64,000 nt of DNA, taken from Trichobilharzia szidati (Eukaryota > Platyhelminthes > Trematoda > Strigeidida > Schistosomatidae). The position numbers and the translations under genes were made by a program. Shown here piece after piece: positions 33,000-45,129 of this stretch. Below the pieces are notes generated by a model. That model was given only the letters and a program-made list of their open reading frames with translations, did no database searches and had not been told where the DNA came from. Numbering within the stretch: the stretch's first letter is position 1; each line of letters opens with the position of its first letter. The DNA is taken from positions 54,701,228 to 54,765,227 of the forward strand of contig OX235275.1 in NCBI GenBank assembly GCA_944472155.2, given 5' to 3'.

Positions 33000-33960
33000 T
33001 TTAAAACACGAGTGTCTTAATCAAGAGAACCAACACAGGAGATTTAGAGACACAAGTTTATAGAAAATCAACGCACACACACTGATCAAATACTCAACTA
33101 TACTAGCAATAATTCAATTACCCACAAAGGAAACTGTGTGCAGACATTGTTTAGAAGAGTTCAAACACACTGTAGCACTACTCCAGTGTTGAAGGGAGTG
33201 GAAAAAAAAATACCTACAGACCGTCTTCAAAAAGAATGGATATCCCCACCACAATTTCATCAAAAAGTGTTTAAAGTCGAATCAAAACACCAACAAGAAA
33301 CCATCATCAAAGACCACAAGAAAATTCATCCCAACCGTACATGAAAAATATCTCTGAAATAACAGCCAGAATACTGAAACCGTTAGATATAGATATAGCA
33401 CACAAACCAGTAAAATCGCTTAATTCGATATTATGCAAACCAAAAGATTCAACAGAAAAAGGGGATAAAATTAATACCATCTACAAAATAAATTGTATGA
33501 ACTGTAACAAGCATTACATCGGCCAAACTGGGCGTCCCCTTCGAATCAGAATCCAAGAACATAAATCAGCCGTGAAAAGACATGATATGTATTCTTTAGT
33601 ATCAATGCATGCAGACAACTATGGTCATCAGTTTGATTGGGATCATGTCAAAATCTTAAACAGAGGAAACACGAAAAGTGCCAGAGAATTCCTAGAAGCC
33701 TGGTACTCAAGCGAAAATGCGATTAACAAACACGTTAATATAGATGAAATATACCAATTAATAAAAAGTAAATCAGGTGACCAAAAAGTTTAAAATCCTA
33801 GTCAATAGAAAGTGGTCAATACATATGTGAAGATAGTAACCAGGAGACGCAATTACATCACGCATGAAGAAATTTAAATCATTTCACTTTGTGCTAAATA
33901 TGGCGCTGAAGATGTTGTCCGGAAGGACGACGAAAGCTTCGCGACTAAACCAACCAGCTC
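33000..33960 (+). mobile_element. Penelope-like element: GIY-YIG endonuclease and 3' end
   Basis: 5'-truncated at the RT C-terminus (TGDLETQVYRKSTHTHQIL). After a frameshift an intact frame (33341-33793) reads ISEITARILKPLDIDIAHK, INTIYKINCMNCNKHYIGQT, GRPLRIRIQEHKSAVK, GHQFDWDHVKILNRGNTK, SAREFLEAWYSSENAI and stops. HYIGQTGRPLRIRIQEH is a complete GIY-YIG core with Arg and Glu in place; CMNC is the upstream CxxC knuckle. The 3' UTR carries a strong ribozyme motif. Confidence 0.9.
33902..33943 (+). ncRNA. Hammerhead ribozyme motif in PLE 3' terminus (best copy)
   Basis: Core CTGAAGA 33906-33912, then one U, helix II GTTGTCC (33914-33920) with GGACGAC (33925-33931) closing a GGAA tetraloop, GAAA 33932-33935, two-base-pair helix III AGCU, U17 at 33939, helix I 3' strand CGC from 33940 pairing with GCG 33903-33905. 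Minimal helix III fits known PLE-borne hammerheads, which usually work as dimers. Confidence 0.6.
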
Positions 33961-34057
33961 AGAGAACACTTTTAATTGCAAGTGTTTTATAGATTCAGCA
34001 TTTGTCAATTTAATTTACATATTCCATCGTCATAACCATCAATGTTGAATCACAAGT

Positions 34058-34290
34058 CGATGGTTCAGTGGCAGAATGTTAGCCAGCCACGAGGGAAAGT
34101 TAGGGTCTGATTCCCGGCTGACATACTCTTAAGCCTCGCGCCTAGTCAGTAATAAGCCTGGAAAGAGAGTAGGAAAGATTGGGTTAACGTGAGGCTAGGA
34201 ATTCCACCACATAGAAACAAAATAACGACATTGCTACTGAAATCTATGTTTCACTCGGTATGAACGATGCAAGGAAAATAAAGTTAACAT
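34058..34290 (+). repeat. SINE family C
   Basis: Head gatggttcagtggcagaatg (box A), box B ggtctgattcccggc at 34108-34122, body gtcagtaataagcctggaaagag. Confidence 0.65.
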
Positions 34291-34299
34291 CACAGCGTA

Positions 34300-34835
34300 A
34301 ATATGCTAAGCTATGGTGAGCAAATTGTGAGAAATTAAAACGTACTCATTGTGTAAGCATGTAGAACAACATTAAATTGCTTCACCTGAAAGACCAATAA
34401 GCTAAATATACTTCTTTCCAGATCTCGTAAAGGGGGATTTAGAGGAAGATAAGAAGCTTCTAAATATAAAATGTCCAAGTCACCCTACACTGTTTCATAA
34501 CTTGCTGTAGAGCTCTTCTTACGGACTAAACTCTAGAAATTCTAACATCTTTAAATGCAACGTGTCTGACTAGATTCAAGTAGATATCGTGTAGATTCTG
34601 TGGAAACAAGGATTTTCTTTTACTCAGTCAATAGTTTAGGTCTTTTACAGTTGACGATGTGAAGAAGACTTTTTAGCTTTCATGGTAAACAAGAAGCTTC
34701 GAGACTTACAGTCACCTTACACTTTCGTTTTTCTACATTCACATTAGGAATTTCTCAGCATTATTCGGCTATACAAGGGTATAAATAAAGTCAGAGTAAA
34801 TTTTCCGTTACATGATTCACGTTTGATGGAAGATA
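34300..34835. other. Unassigned intergenic sequence
   Basis: No gene or repeat recognised. Confidence 0.3.
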
Positions 34836-34839
34836 CGGC

Positions 34840-35110
34840 GTGCTTAGATAGTTGGAGGCAATAAGCAGGAAGCATTCTACTTGAGTTTCGCCATTGTTGG
34901 CACTCACCAATCAGTCAGCGTGGTGTATCTGAAATCCTAAGATCCGAAACCAGGTCACCCAATGAGTGCTGCATTCAAAGACATTACCAGTAAGCTATTA
35001 GGATTCACAACTCACTTCTTATAGGACTACATTGTAATGGTTAGCTGCCTGGCGTTTTGGCAACACTGACTGCTGGAATCCACTGTGCACTAAACAAAGG
35101 ACAAGGCACG
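34840..35110 (-). repeat. SINE-like family D
   Basis: tagatagttggaggcaataagcagg, gaaaccaggtcaccc and cattaccagtaagctatta mirror 5515-5700. Confidence 0.6.
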
Positions 35111-35349
35111 TGACATTAATTACTGACTTAATTCCTAATTCAATCAGTTCTTATTGCAATCTAACTAGCTACACATCAAGTTCAATGCAGAAGTATCGTT
35201 CGCTTATTCATTTGACAATTTAACTTTCAACTAGTCAGTGCCTAATTCGAATTCCTTCTTGTCTACATCAGTGTGACCCACTGGGTAGTATCAGTCACTG
35301 TGATGTAGTCTAGGACATGAAGTTTGAAATGATGATATTATTGCATACA

Positions 35350-36285
35350 TAATAAGTGTGACGATAAATTGGTACGCTGGATAATGCGACAGATAGCGGC
35401 GGGCAGTGAGGAAACAGGCATAAAATGGACCCACACACAAAAAAACTTGGAGGATCTGGACTTCACTGATGATATGTGTATCTGATTTCCCACAAACTGG
35501 AGCAAGATATGCAGGTGAAATGCAACAAGTTGGCAACAGAAGAAGCATCAAAGATAGGAATTCAGGCGAACATAGAGAAGACAGAGGTAGGTGATGAAGA
35601 TTTCTGGCCAACAGCAACAGACAACAATCAGCATAAATGGGAGAAATCTGAAAGAAGTAACCTCCTTCACCTACCGACCTAAGAAGCATCATTTTAACTA
35701 AAGTCGGAACTAATGAGAGTATGAAAGCGAGGATCGGGAAAGCAAGGAAATTTTTCATTACTCTCAAGTCTGTGTGGAGATCAACACTTGTCACTGAGCA
35801 TTAAAGATAAGATCCGGATTTTCAACTCCAATGTGAAGGCACTGCTAATATACGGATGAGAGACTTGGCGCGTTACGAAGGGCACTTCGAACAAACTACA
35901 GACCTTCATCAACAGCTAGCTGTCTTCGCTGAGTACCACTCAATATCAGATGGCCAGAGAAGATCAGCAACAGGGATCTCTGGCAATGAACGAATCAACC
36001 CAACCCAGAAGGAATCAATTGTGCAACAAATATGCAAGAAGAAATTGAAGTGGATTGGCCATACTCTGAGAAAACAAACCATCAAGTGAGCGACGTCATA
36101 CACCAGGCGATTGTTCGAATGGAACCCGAATGGGGAGTGACTAGTCAGTTGGTCGTCAGTGCGAGGGTGACATGGAGGCGGAAGAGGTGATGTGGAGAGG
36201 AGATGAAAGCATGTGGGCAGACGTGGAACTGAAGCCCTATGTTCCTCTAGGAATTAAAGAAATCAATAATATATAATAATAATAA
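35350..36285 (+). mobile_element. R2 non-LTR fragment, RT to 3' end
   Basis: Parallel to 15960-16950: GIQANIEKTEVGDEDF, FEQTTDLHQQLAVF, CKKKLKWIGHTLRKQ and the 3' (AAT)n end at 36265-36285. Multiple frameshifts. Confidence 0.75.
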
Positions 36286-36359
36286 AACATGCCATGTTAT
36301 TTACTAACCCTTAGAATAAATACATCTGGAATAAGAGACGTAGGTTAATTCAGTAGAAC

Positions 36360-37180
36360 ACCATATTAAATAAATTCATTTCACAAACCACACATTGAGT
36401 AATACAGCCTTCATAACTAACTGGATGACGTTTCGAGTACAGTTTATGACTACTCATAATTATATCATCAATGTATTCACACGTCTTCATAATTTGATTC
36501 ATATATTTTTCTCCTTTCCCCTTTGTTGTTTATTATAATTTTCCACATCTCCGGTGAAGGCGTTGGGTCATGCCAACTACACGTGCTTGACTTTGATGAA
36601 GTGAGCAAAGATTCACTGACTGACCTCCCTCTCCATATTGGCACTTCCATCCTGTCCCACCCACGTTATTGTGTGATTACATGCAAGTGAATGCAATGCA
36701 GTGGCTGAACTTTCTTTCTAGGTTATTCAACTTATCAGGGTCAGTCATTCTAGGTCTAGCTAAACTTCTATGTCCCAATAAATAATCTAGTTGACCTCGA
36801 TGCCACTAGTTTGACTGACTTATGTAATTGACCTCGCTTATAATCATTACATGGTATTTGGTAAACTATATTATTTTTCTGAACATGACCTGTTAGATCT
36901 TAAAGCGGACCAAGTTTATCTCTGAGATAGTTAGTGCGTCGGTGGCACAGTGGTTAGGACTCTCGCCGACCATGCATATGGTCCGGGGTTCGATCCCCTG
37001 CCGATGCACACCTGATATCTAGAGTCAGCCTGCAAAATTTGGGCTACCGATATCACATGCTGAAAATTCCATACCTATACGAAAAAATACGGTATGGAAT
37101 CAAGCTGTAATCAAAAATAATAAAAAAATAAAAAATTAGTTGGTTTAAATGCCGCCCTAATTGACATCCGATGGAGAACT
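36360..37180 (-). mobile_element. Penelope-like element C-end, split by SINE-B
   Basis: Similar to 26160-27010: ccacatctccggtgaaggcgttggg (compare 26587), tgacctcgatgccactagtttgac, aaattatattattttt-type sequence, then ctctgagatagttag. The minus strand would encode the degraded endonuclease end. Confidence 0.65.
36931..37137 (+). repeat. SINE family B inserted in PLE
   Basis: gtgcgtcggtggcacagtgg head, box B gggttcgatcccc at 36986, A-rich tail to 37135. Flanks repeat ttagt. PLE sequence continues on both sides. Confidence 0.8.
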
Positions 37181-37479
37181 AATTAGAAGTCAACAACAGT
37201 GCCGACTTACTATAGACTTCTGTGTGATTCTTAAACTATTTGAATCTGTTGACTTTAGACACCCAACAGATGCGAACGTACCAGTGACCTCGGAAAGCTC
37301 ATTAAATGCAAGGCAGTAAAACCAGCTAAACATCACATTATTATATATATTGATGAAGAAAATCAGTGCTGAATGAAGCGTAATCATGTTAAACAGGATA
37401 TTTGGTTCTATATGTTCAAACCAAGTTCACTTTTAACAGTTTGAAAAAATTTGGGCATGGGGTATATGTGATATTCATT

Positions 37480-40400
37480 ATAATAAAGGTTTTTTTTGTA
37501 TTTCCTAATGAATGAAAAACAAAACGATATTTGTGTTTTTACTGACGTTTCGCTATTTAATGCTAATAGCTTTATCAAAGTATTATTAAACCGGAATTTA
37601 CAAAATCTCAGCATTTATATATAACAAAGAGTTAAGAGGTGAGAAAATTGACTACTTAGGTCAAATAAAGTATAATTATATTTCAATAATATCAGTAAAA
37701 AGTTTGAGCATTGTGGATTAGATCAAATAAAGTATAATTGTATTGCAATAGTTTACACACAATGATAAGTTTTGTTATTGGTCAAGTTAAAAGGACATAT
37801 TGAAAGTTAAAATACCAATGAAGATCACTAAACCAAATAACAAAGGTAATAGTACATCTGTTATGATATCAAAATTAAGTTTACTAACTTGATCATCGTT
37901 CGTTAGTCTGGAGTCATTTTTCGTTGTCAAGTTGGTCAATTGGTAAAGATAACAAAACCAAGTGTAGATTGTTGAATTTGATAAGTGTGTTAAATTATAA
38001 AAGCAGTGTGTGTTTACATAATGAAGTTGCTTATCATATTCGTGTTGATTTTGTCACTTCATGGGTGAGCGGGGGTGTTGTAACCAGGTCAGATTCTGTT
38101 TTAGACCATCATTCCTATTCAGACAATTTGGATTCCACTTGATATGAAGTGCTTCTGATATTAGACGTTCTTTGTGATTTCTGAAATGCTTTTTCTGGAT
38201 TATTTCAATATTGTCAAAATCAATTTTGTGACCTGATTCTATAGCATGTAGACCTATGGCTGATGATTTTTCAAGTTTTTCTACTTCAACCGGATTTCTC
38301 GGTGGTCGAACAGATCTGTTCGAGTGGAATTTAAATTGCCTGAATAGGAATGATGGTCTAAAACAGAATTTGAGGTGATTACATCACCTCCCTCCCCCAT
38401 GAAGTGACAATATCAACACGAATGTGATATGCAAGTTCACTATGTAAACACACACTACTTTTATAATTTAACACACTTATCAAATTCAACAATCTACACT
38501 TGATTTTGTTATCTTTACCAATTGACCAACTTGACAACGAAAAATGACCCCAGACTGACGAACGATGATCAAGTTAGTAAACTTAATTTTGATATCATAA
38601 CAGATGTACTATTACCTTTGTTATTTGGTTTAGTGATCTTCATTGCTATTTTTATTTTCAATTTGTCCTTTTAACTTGACCTAAGTAGTCTATTTTCTCA
38701 CCCCTTAACTCTTTGTTATATATATGCTGAGATTTTGTAAATTCCGGTTTAATAATACTTTGATAAAGCTATTAGCATTAAATAGCGAAACGTCAGTGAA
38801 AACAATATCGTTTTGTTTTTCATTCATTGGGGAAATACAAGAAAACCTTTATTATAAGGATATTTGGTTCGTTTTAGGTTAGATTAAGGAAAGAAAGAAA
38901 GTTAGGACTAGTCTTGGGAGAGGTTAACGTTAGCTTATCCTAACTGGAGAGATAATAAGCTTCGCTAAAGGGGTGGATTAGGGTTGGTTTAAATGGAGAA
39001 TACAGTTAGGCGAGCAAATTTACCTACTAGACAACTCAAAATCTAGAAGTACTAGATTTATTTGAATTAGTGAGACGACTAAAATCATTAAAATAGACGA
39101 AGAGGAAATACTAGTCAGCTTTGATGTAAATAGTCTCTATACTAAAATACCCATTCAAATAGCCATGCCTTCACTGAAAACGAGACTAAAAGAAGATAAT
39201 GGCCTAAAAGACAGAACACAGTTATCCGTAGAAGAGAAAATAAAAGGGTTTGAATTCTGTCTGACAACAACATATTTTACATTTGAAGGGAAAATATACC
39301 AGCAAAATGAAGGAGTAGCCGTGGGATCGTCCATCTTCATGTACTTTTGGAAGAGAATGCACTTAAACCATTCAGATCATCAATAAAATGTTACCGGAGA
39401 TATGTAGACGACACGTTAGTAATAATGAAAAAGAATAATGTTGAGAAATTCTTCTCACGCATAAACAGTCAGTCATGTAGACTCAATAAAATTCACTATG
39501 GAAATAGAGAATGAAATTGGGGAATTGCCTATGTTAGACTGCAAAATAGAAAGAGTAACAAATGGTAGCATAAAAACGACGCTATATAGAAACATTACAC
39601 ACTATGGAAGACTCCTTGATTATCACTCAGCTCATCCACTCACCATTGAACGAGGATTAATACAAGGTCTTTCAGATAGAATACGCAAACTTACAACAAC
39701 ACCAGAGGACCAGCGTAAAGAATTAAAAATGTCCTATTAAAAATGTCACTCGGAAACAGCTACCCAAAAGAATTTATCAAAGATAATACAAAAAGGAGGG
39801 TAAAACCGGAGAATGACAAGATGGAAGAATGCAAAAAACAGTCAAAATACCATATAAAAATGCTACATCAGAGGCCAGGCAATTCAAAGAAACCACATAC
39901 AAATCGGTATTCGTACAAAGTTCAAACTGACGAATCTAATTAAAAATAACATAAACCAACTGAAAGACCTCATAAAAATGATGGATAAAACAATTTGATT
40001 TACAGATTATCTTGTGCTGAGTGTCCGACTAAATATGTGGATCAAACGTCCAGATCACTCAAAATAAGAGTGAATGAACATAAACGCCTGACTAACTAAA
40101 GGTCAACCAACAGGAACACAAGCTTACAGCAATTTAGAAGAAAACATCCGTCTATAGGTGCACATGCATGGGACAAAAACCGCAATCTTGATTGAGACAA
40201 TGTTTGTATTCTAATACCTAATTTGAACAAATGGAAAGAGAGACTGCTAATAACAGAATCTATATTCATTAAGGTTACATCGGATACATGTAACAAGGGT
40301 GACTCGGCAGCACAACTGTCAACAGCCTGGAATATTATAATTCTGAATAAACAAAAATGAATGAACAAATAAAAATGAACTATATGTATATGAGTACAAA

Positions 40401-40610
40401 TCATAAATGTGTGAATTAAGGCAACAAAACAATTCCAACAGTTGGTGTGTGATCACGGGCAGTAATTTTGCTCGAAATATTGCCAAAACACAAAAAGAAC
40501 TTATCATTGTGTGTAAACTGTATTGAAATGTAATTATACTTTATTTGATCTATTCCACAATGCTCAAACTTTTTACTGGCATTAATACCTACTAGAGCTT
40601 TGGTCATTGA
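37480..40610 (+). mobile_element. Penelope-like element with long inverted terminal arms
   Basis: Left part 37480-38870 is a large inverted repeat: arms 37480-38150 and 38310-38870, for example attaaaccggaatttacaaa against tttgtaaattccggtttaat. RT follows: VSFDVNSLYTKIPI (motif A, near 39112-39153), EFCLTTTYFTFEGKIYQQNE, GVAVGSSI (motif B), RRYVDDTLVIMKKNN (YVDD from 39401), ELPMLDCKIER. A broken GIY-YIG follows at about 40010-40110 (CPTKYVDQTSRSLKIRVNEH: the YIG glycine is changed to D). The 3' terminus 40490-40590 is an inverted match to 37680-37780. At least four frameshifts. Confidence 0.85.
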
Positions 40611-40794
40611 TGCTTTCGCTCCCCTAAAGTTTACACTTAATCTAATATTTCATACTTCAAGTTTAACTCATATGGATGAGTATTGTAAGATAAGTAGTCA
40701 AACCTTCTCAGAAGTTTAAGAAAAAGGCATTGCAGAATCCAAGACATTGAAGAAATTTGATAGTGTGGAAAATTCCCATATTATGAATTAAAAG

Positions 40795-41830
40795 TCAATC
40801 TGAACGAAGCATATTCTTTTCAATAATTTCTCTTCAGGTTCTTACAATTATAAAACAATTATAATATTTGTTGTCGTTACAATAAAGGCCAGTTATGTGG
40901 CAGATACATTTTTAACGTAGAATAACAGATTAGTAGTTATGGGGTGTCGAAATAAATAGTCGTATTTGTGTGACAAACGTGCTCTGGGCTGAAATCGATT
41001 ACAAAATATTGTAAAATGGGTGACAGTGGTGGTGATTAATCATAATAGATTTGTAGAGTGTGGGTTAGGAAAATTGACAAGTCTGTTCAAGGTTATAAAA
41101 GGTTTCAGGTGATTTAGTGGCTAGTACAAAGTGGTCTGTGTTAAACAGGAGATAGTAAGACTGCAATGAGAGGTTCATAATGAAATAACGAATATGTGAA
41201 ACAGGTGGAGGCATATATTGAGAAAAGAGATAATATCACTAATAATAACTCCGGATAGTATAAACGAAAAAATTCGATAGTACTGAGAGAATGTTTGCAT
41301 GAAGGGCATAAATTATGACGAATAATAATAATATTTGTAATAATAAGCAAAGGAAAAAAAAGACAAACGGGTTAAGGGGAAGGAGCACTCTTGGTGAGAA
41401 GAAGAATCATCAATCCAAGTTTGGCCACGGTAGGAACGGCGTCTGGACGTGTTCTTTTTGGATACAAAGTTCCGGTTTAGTCGATCTTAATGCAACAGCT
41501 TCAGCTATGTGTAGCAGACGTAAGCGAACTGTACGTGATAACGACTTCGGAATTCGGTATATAACCCTGAAAGCTGTGTTGACATCGATATGATGTCCAG
41601 TATCGACCAAGTGTGACAGGATCGAGCTTTTTATGCACTTAATTTCACCCACCCACCCCGCTGAACCAAGCTGGTAAATGTTCTCGAACCCGTAGACGAA
41701 CCTGCCTAATCGTGCGCCTTATATAACTATATTGTAACGACAACAAATATTATATTTTATTTATAATTGTAAGAACCTGAAGAGGAGAAATTATTGAAAA
41801 GAATATTCTTCGTTCAGATTGACTTTTAAT
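40795..41830 (-). mobile_element. Penelope-like element fragment with inverted ends
   Basis: Minus strand 41730-41410: YIRRTIRQVRLRVREHLPAW, then SSILSHLVDTGHHIDVNTAF and RLRLLHIAEAVALRSTKPEL, a GIY-YIG C-end of a second PLE lineage (close to 60534-60893). Ends 40797-40890 and 41730-41825 are inverted copies. Confidence 0.8.
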
Positions 41831-41939
41831 TCATTGAAGAAATACTTATAGTTCTATAGCAAGTGCTTGTAAGCAATATAGTCATGCTATATTAAATCGA
41901 ATTTCTGCAAAAATCAATAATTACAAAAAGTTTTAAAGT

Positions 41940-42220
41940 TATCTTTCCCTGTCTAGCTGTCTATCTCTCTCCATTCCACTCCCTCTCATTTCTCACCTAG
42001 CTATCCATCCATCGATTTTCGCCTAAATTTCTCCCCACTAATTTATCACTACCTGTCTTTGTCTTGTCTTAATCAACACAGTAAAGTTGAACAAAGAACA
42101 TCAAATATATCTCCCACTCAGCGTTTCATTGAGAATATTACAGGAAGCAAATATTTGGCAAATGTTTTAATCATTCAAGCGGAAAAAATTTCTTCTGTTA
42201 TTTCCTGTATTGTATATTTA
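41940..42220 (+). other. Pyrimidine-rich acceptor-like tract and open frame
   Basis: About 130 bp of C/T-rich sequence ends at aatcaacacag (42080), followed by an open frame KVEQRTSNISPTQRFIENIT, then GSKYLANVLIIQAEKISSV. It looks like a plus-strand exon but matches nothing I recognise, and no partner exon was found. Confidence 0.25.
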
Positions 42221-42399
42221 TGTGTCTTTTTAAAGCTCGTGAATCATTCACCATTACTGACCTTAAAGTCATACACTCCTACCCGTATGTATGTGTGTAA
42301 ACCACATACCAACGTGTCCACGTGCCCACTTCGACCCATACATACACCCACACTCACGTGTATGATGAAGTTGGTAACCTGTTTAGGTCATTATAGAAT

Positions 42400-44230
42400 A
42401 TGAGATATTGTTAGCTGTGTATTGCTGCCATTTGCAGACCAATAGCGATTAGTTGACCGAACATGGCTGGCCACATCTCTCTCTCCCTCTCCCTAGCCTT
42501 CCTACTAGAAGGTGGGTGGGTGTAGGTGGGCATAATGACAGTGGCACTCCTATTCAGTAATAATAACAACAAGGCGTAGGCGTAGGCTTATGAAAAATAG
42601 GAGAAAAGAATTAACCAATCCGGTGAAGACGTTTTAAACAAAAGCCAGTTAGTTAGTTAGTTGTATCGATTATTCCCCTGTATTTATTATTTAAACCAAC
42701 GACGATTGACTAACTGACTGACTGACTGACTGGCCGGTTTTTTTTGTTGTTGGTCAACTCCCTAAAAGGTAAAAAAACAGAATGAGGAGATAGTTGAAGA
42801 AAACAGACTCCATCACACCATGTGATGGGGTCTGTTTTAGAATGGTTGGATGAATGGACGGATGGTAATCACGGGGATGGTTGACAGCTTCGATCAAGAA
42901 GAATTAAATAGTCTGGCTGTGGAATGGAATATCTCGTGAACAAGTAGAATTCTCATGCATTTCATTCACTGACATTCAACTGGTGCTTATTAGCGTCACC
43001 GTCAACATGAATATATGAATGGATAAAGGGAGGAAGCAATGAAGGTTATTGGAATACATCATCAAGTAATATATTCACACTTTTTTCCCATTCTCATTTA
43101 ATCGAAATGTACTCATTAACTCATCATCATCATCATTATTATCATGAGCACTGTGATTATTATTATTATTATTATTACTATCTTTGTTATTCAGTTATCA
43201 ATGTAAAAACTTTCTCACTTCCATGACAAGGCGAAATGTGCAATAATAAGGCGATATTGTTATGTAGTAACCAAGGTAACATAACATAACCGCCTTTGTA
43301 TACAACACCCATGTGTACTCTTAGCTTATTTTATCTTCAATGTGATATATATGCATGTGTATACTGTAACTTTTCAACGTTTCAACGTTTGTTATTTATC
43401 GATTAGTTAGTTGAGTGCTTGATCTGGTCAAATTCAAAGTGTATTTATGGATTAACACGTATGTATGTGTATATAATATTCATCCATCATGTTTTGCGTG
43501 ATATGTTCACTTGATCCTTGATCTCATCTTGTCTCTCTCAGTTTTATGTTTTCTCTCCGCTTAATTTAATTTTGTTTTTGATTGATATAATTTTCTTTTG
43601 TATTTTCAAACGTCTCTAACACACTCCGGTATGCTGTGTGTTACTGCTCTCTTTTGTCATTGGATGGGGAATTACAGAAAACAACCAGCTTTGTCGCTAC
43701 AGGATTGATCTCAGCTGTACAAACGAAATTCTCCTTCCATCTGTGAATCTCAATCTCTCAGTATATGTTCTTTTAGCATGTACCATTTGCCTGACAGCAG
43801 ACAAAAGTTTTTGTTGAACATGAATCATTTTTGATTTAAATAGTAAACATAATCAATAATAATGATAATATTTCCCTATTGAATACAGTTCGTCTGCTAA
43901 ATGTGTTTGTTTCTCTATTGACTGTGGATGGTTGTGTCGTATTCCCCGCTTAATTACTTCGTTTTAAAGTCTGTTCAGGATAGCTGAGAAAGTGAAGATA
44001 CTTTGCTGTGAAGTTTGTTCAAAGGTGATGTGTATTATTTAAATGTATTTTAAAGTAGTAAGTATATTGTGTGTCGTGTTTGTTTCGAATTAATATTGAG
44101 CATGTTCTGGTAAATATGCATAAGTATATTTTGGGGGGCTATTTCTGATGAGTATACAGGAGTTGTAGAACATCGTTGGATGTAGATACTACAACTTGAC
44201 AAAAGGATTGAACGAAGGAAAATTTTGCGT
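42400..44230. other. Longest repeat-poor stretch between the two genes
   Basis: Mostly unique-looking AT-rich sequence with simple repeats (gact tetranucleotides 42709-42733, an att run 43158-43177). Possible 3' end of the TRPA gene on the minus strand: an inverted tttatt (AATAAA) lies near 42683. No firm gene. Confidence 0.35.
42800..42838. repeat. Perfect-type hairpin, 18-bp stem
   Basis: Arms 42800-42817 and 42821-42838 pair over 18 bp with one mismatch around the loop cca. Confidence 0.8.
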
Positions 44231-44239
44231 GTTAGTTTG

Positions 44240-45125
44240 GGGGGGGGGTTTGTTTGGTTACAAGATTTCATTATGAGCCGACATCGGTTAGATAATTATT
44301 GGTAAACTAGCTTGGAGTTATGCTTGTTGGAAATACGCCCTCACCACCAGGTGTCGATCGCGGGATCTTCCGGTTACAAGGCTAGTGAGCTCGTAGACCA
44401 TTAATAGCCACTAGTGTAACTACAGAAGACAAGGACCAGGCAACTGATCTTTTATTAAGGAAAATCAACATTATTATAGATAGATTATTGTCTTTTGACT
44501 TGTTGTTTCTCACAGAAAGTTAACCTTACATCTCTTTGTGGCTGTGTCATATCATCCATATGCTAACTGTATCCGCCTACGCAAAGCCTTTATTCTTATT
44601 TTCTCACCACCAATATTGGGGACAAAAACATTGACATCAATTACTGTCTACCAACTTTGGCTAGCAGGCAGCTCTCACTACACTCGTTTCCCCGTCAAAG
44701 ACTTGCGACTGATGTTGGTTTGGTCTTCTTGGTTCTTGGGGCTTTGCTCTTTTGTCTTGCTGTCTGGAATCTCGGTGCTTCCGGATATTCACCTGTTTCT
44801 CTGTGTTTACCATTGCGATTGTGTCCGCGTAACCCCATCACAATGTGACCATATGTGGTCCTTCCCACTTTGGAAACTGTTGACCTGACCCTGTCGCACA
44901 TTCGTCGGTATTTCGCATCACACTTTCATATGCTGCTTTCTCCCGAGCTCCCAGCAGCGTCCTAAGTAGCAGGATTAGGTCCAATCCAAATGGCGGGCAT
45001 ATGAATTCCAACTTCTGTTAGTTCATTATATAGCGTGACTGACACTAGCCAGTATCATCGTTGTCGAGTATTTGTCCTCACATCCGACCTGATCTACGCC
45101 ACTGGTCATGACTTTTCATTGGAAT
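44240..45125 (-). repeat. SINE family A, minus copy, interrupted
   Basis: The 3' half is at 44240-44412 (inverted), the 5' half at 44985-45125 (complement of the leader with ggtcatgacttttcattgg). The 44413-44984 insert has open frames on both strands (44538-44888 +) but no recognised family. Confidence 0.6.
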
Positions 45126-45129
45126 TATT

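Noticed and set aside
44538..44888. Plus-strand 116-aa ORF as a membrane protein gene; minus frame with KWEGP as an LTR integrase tail
   Set aside because: Lies in an insert within a SINE, no splice signals, and resemblance is limited to a few residues.
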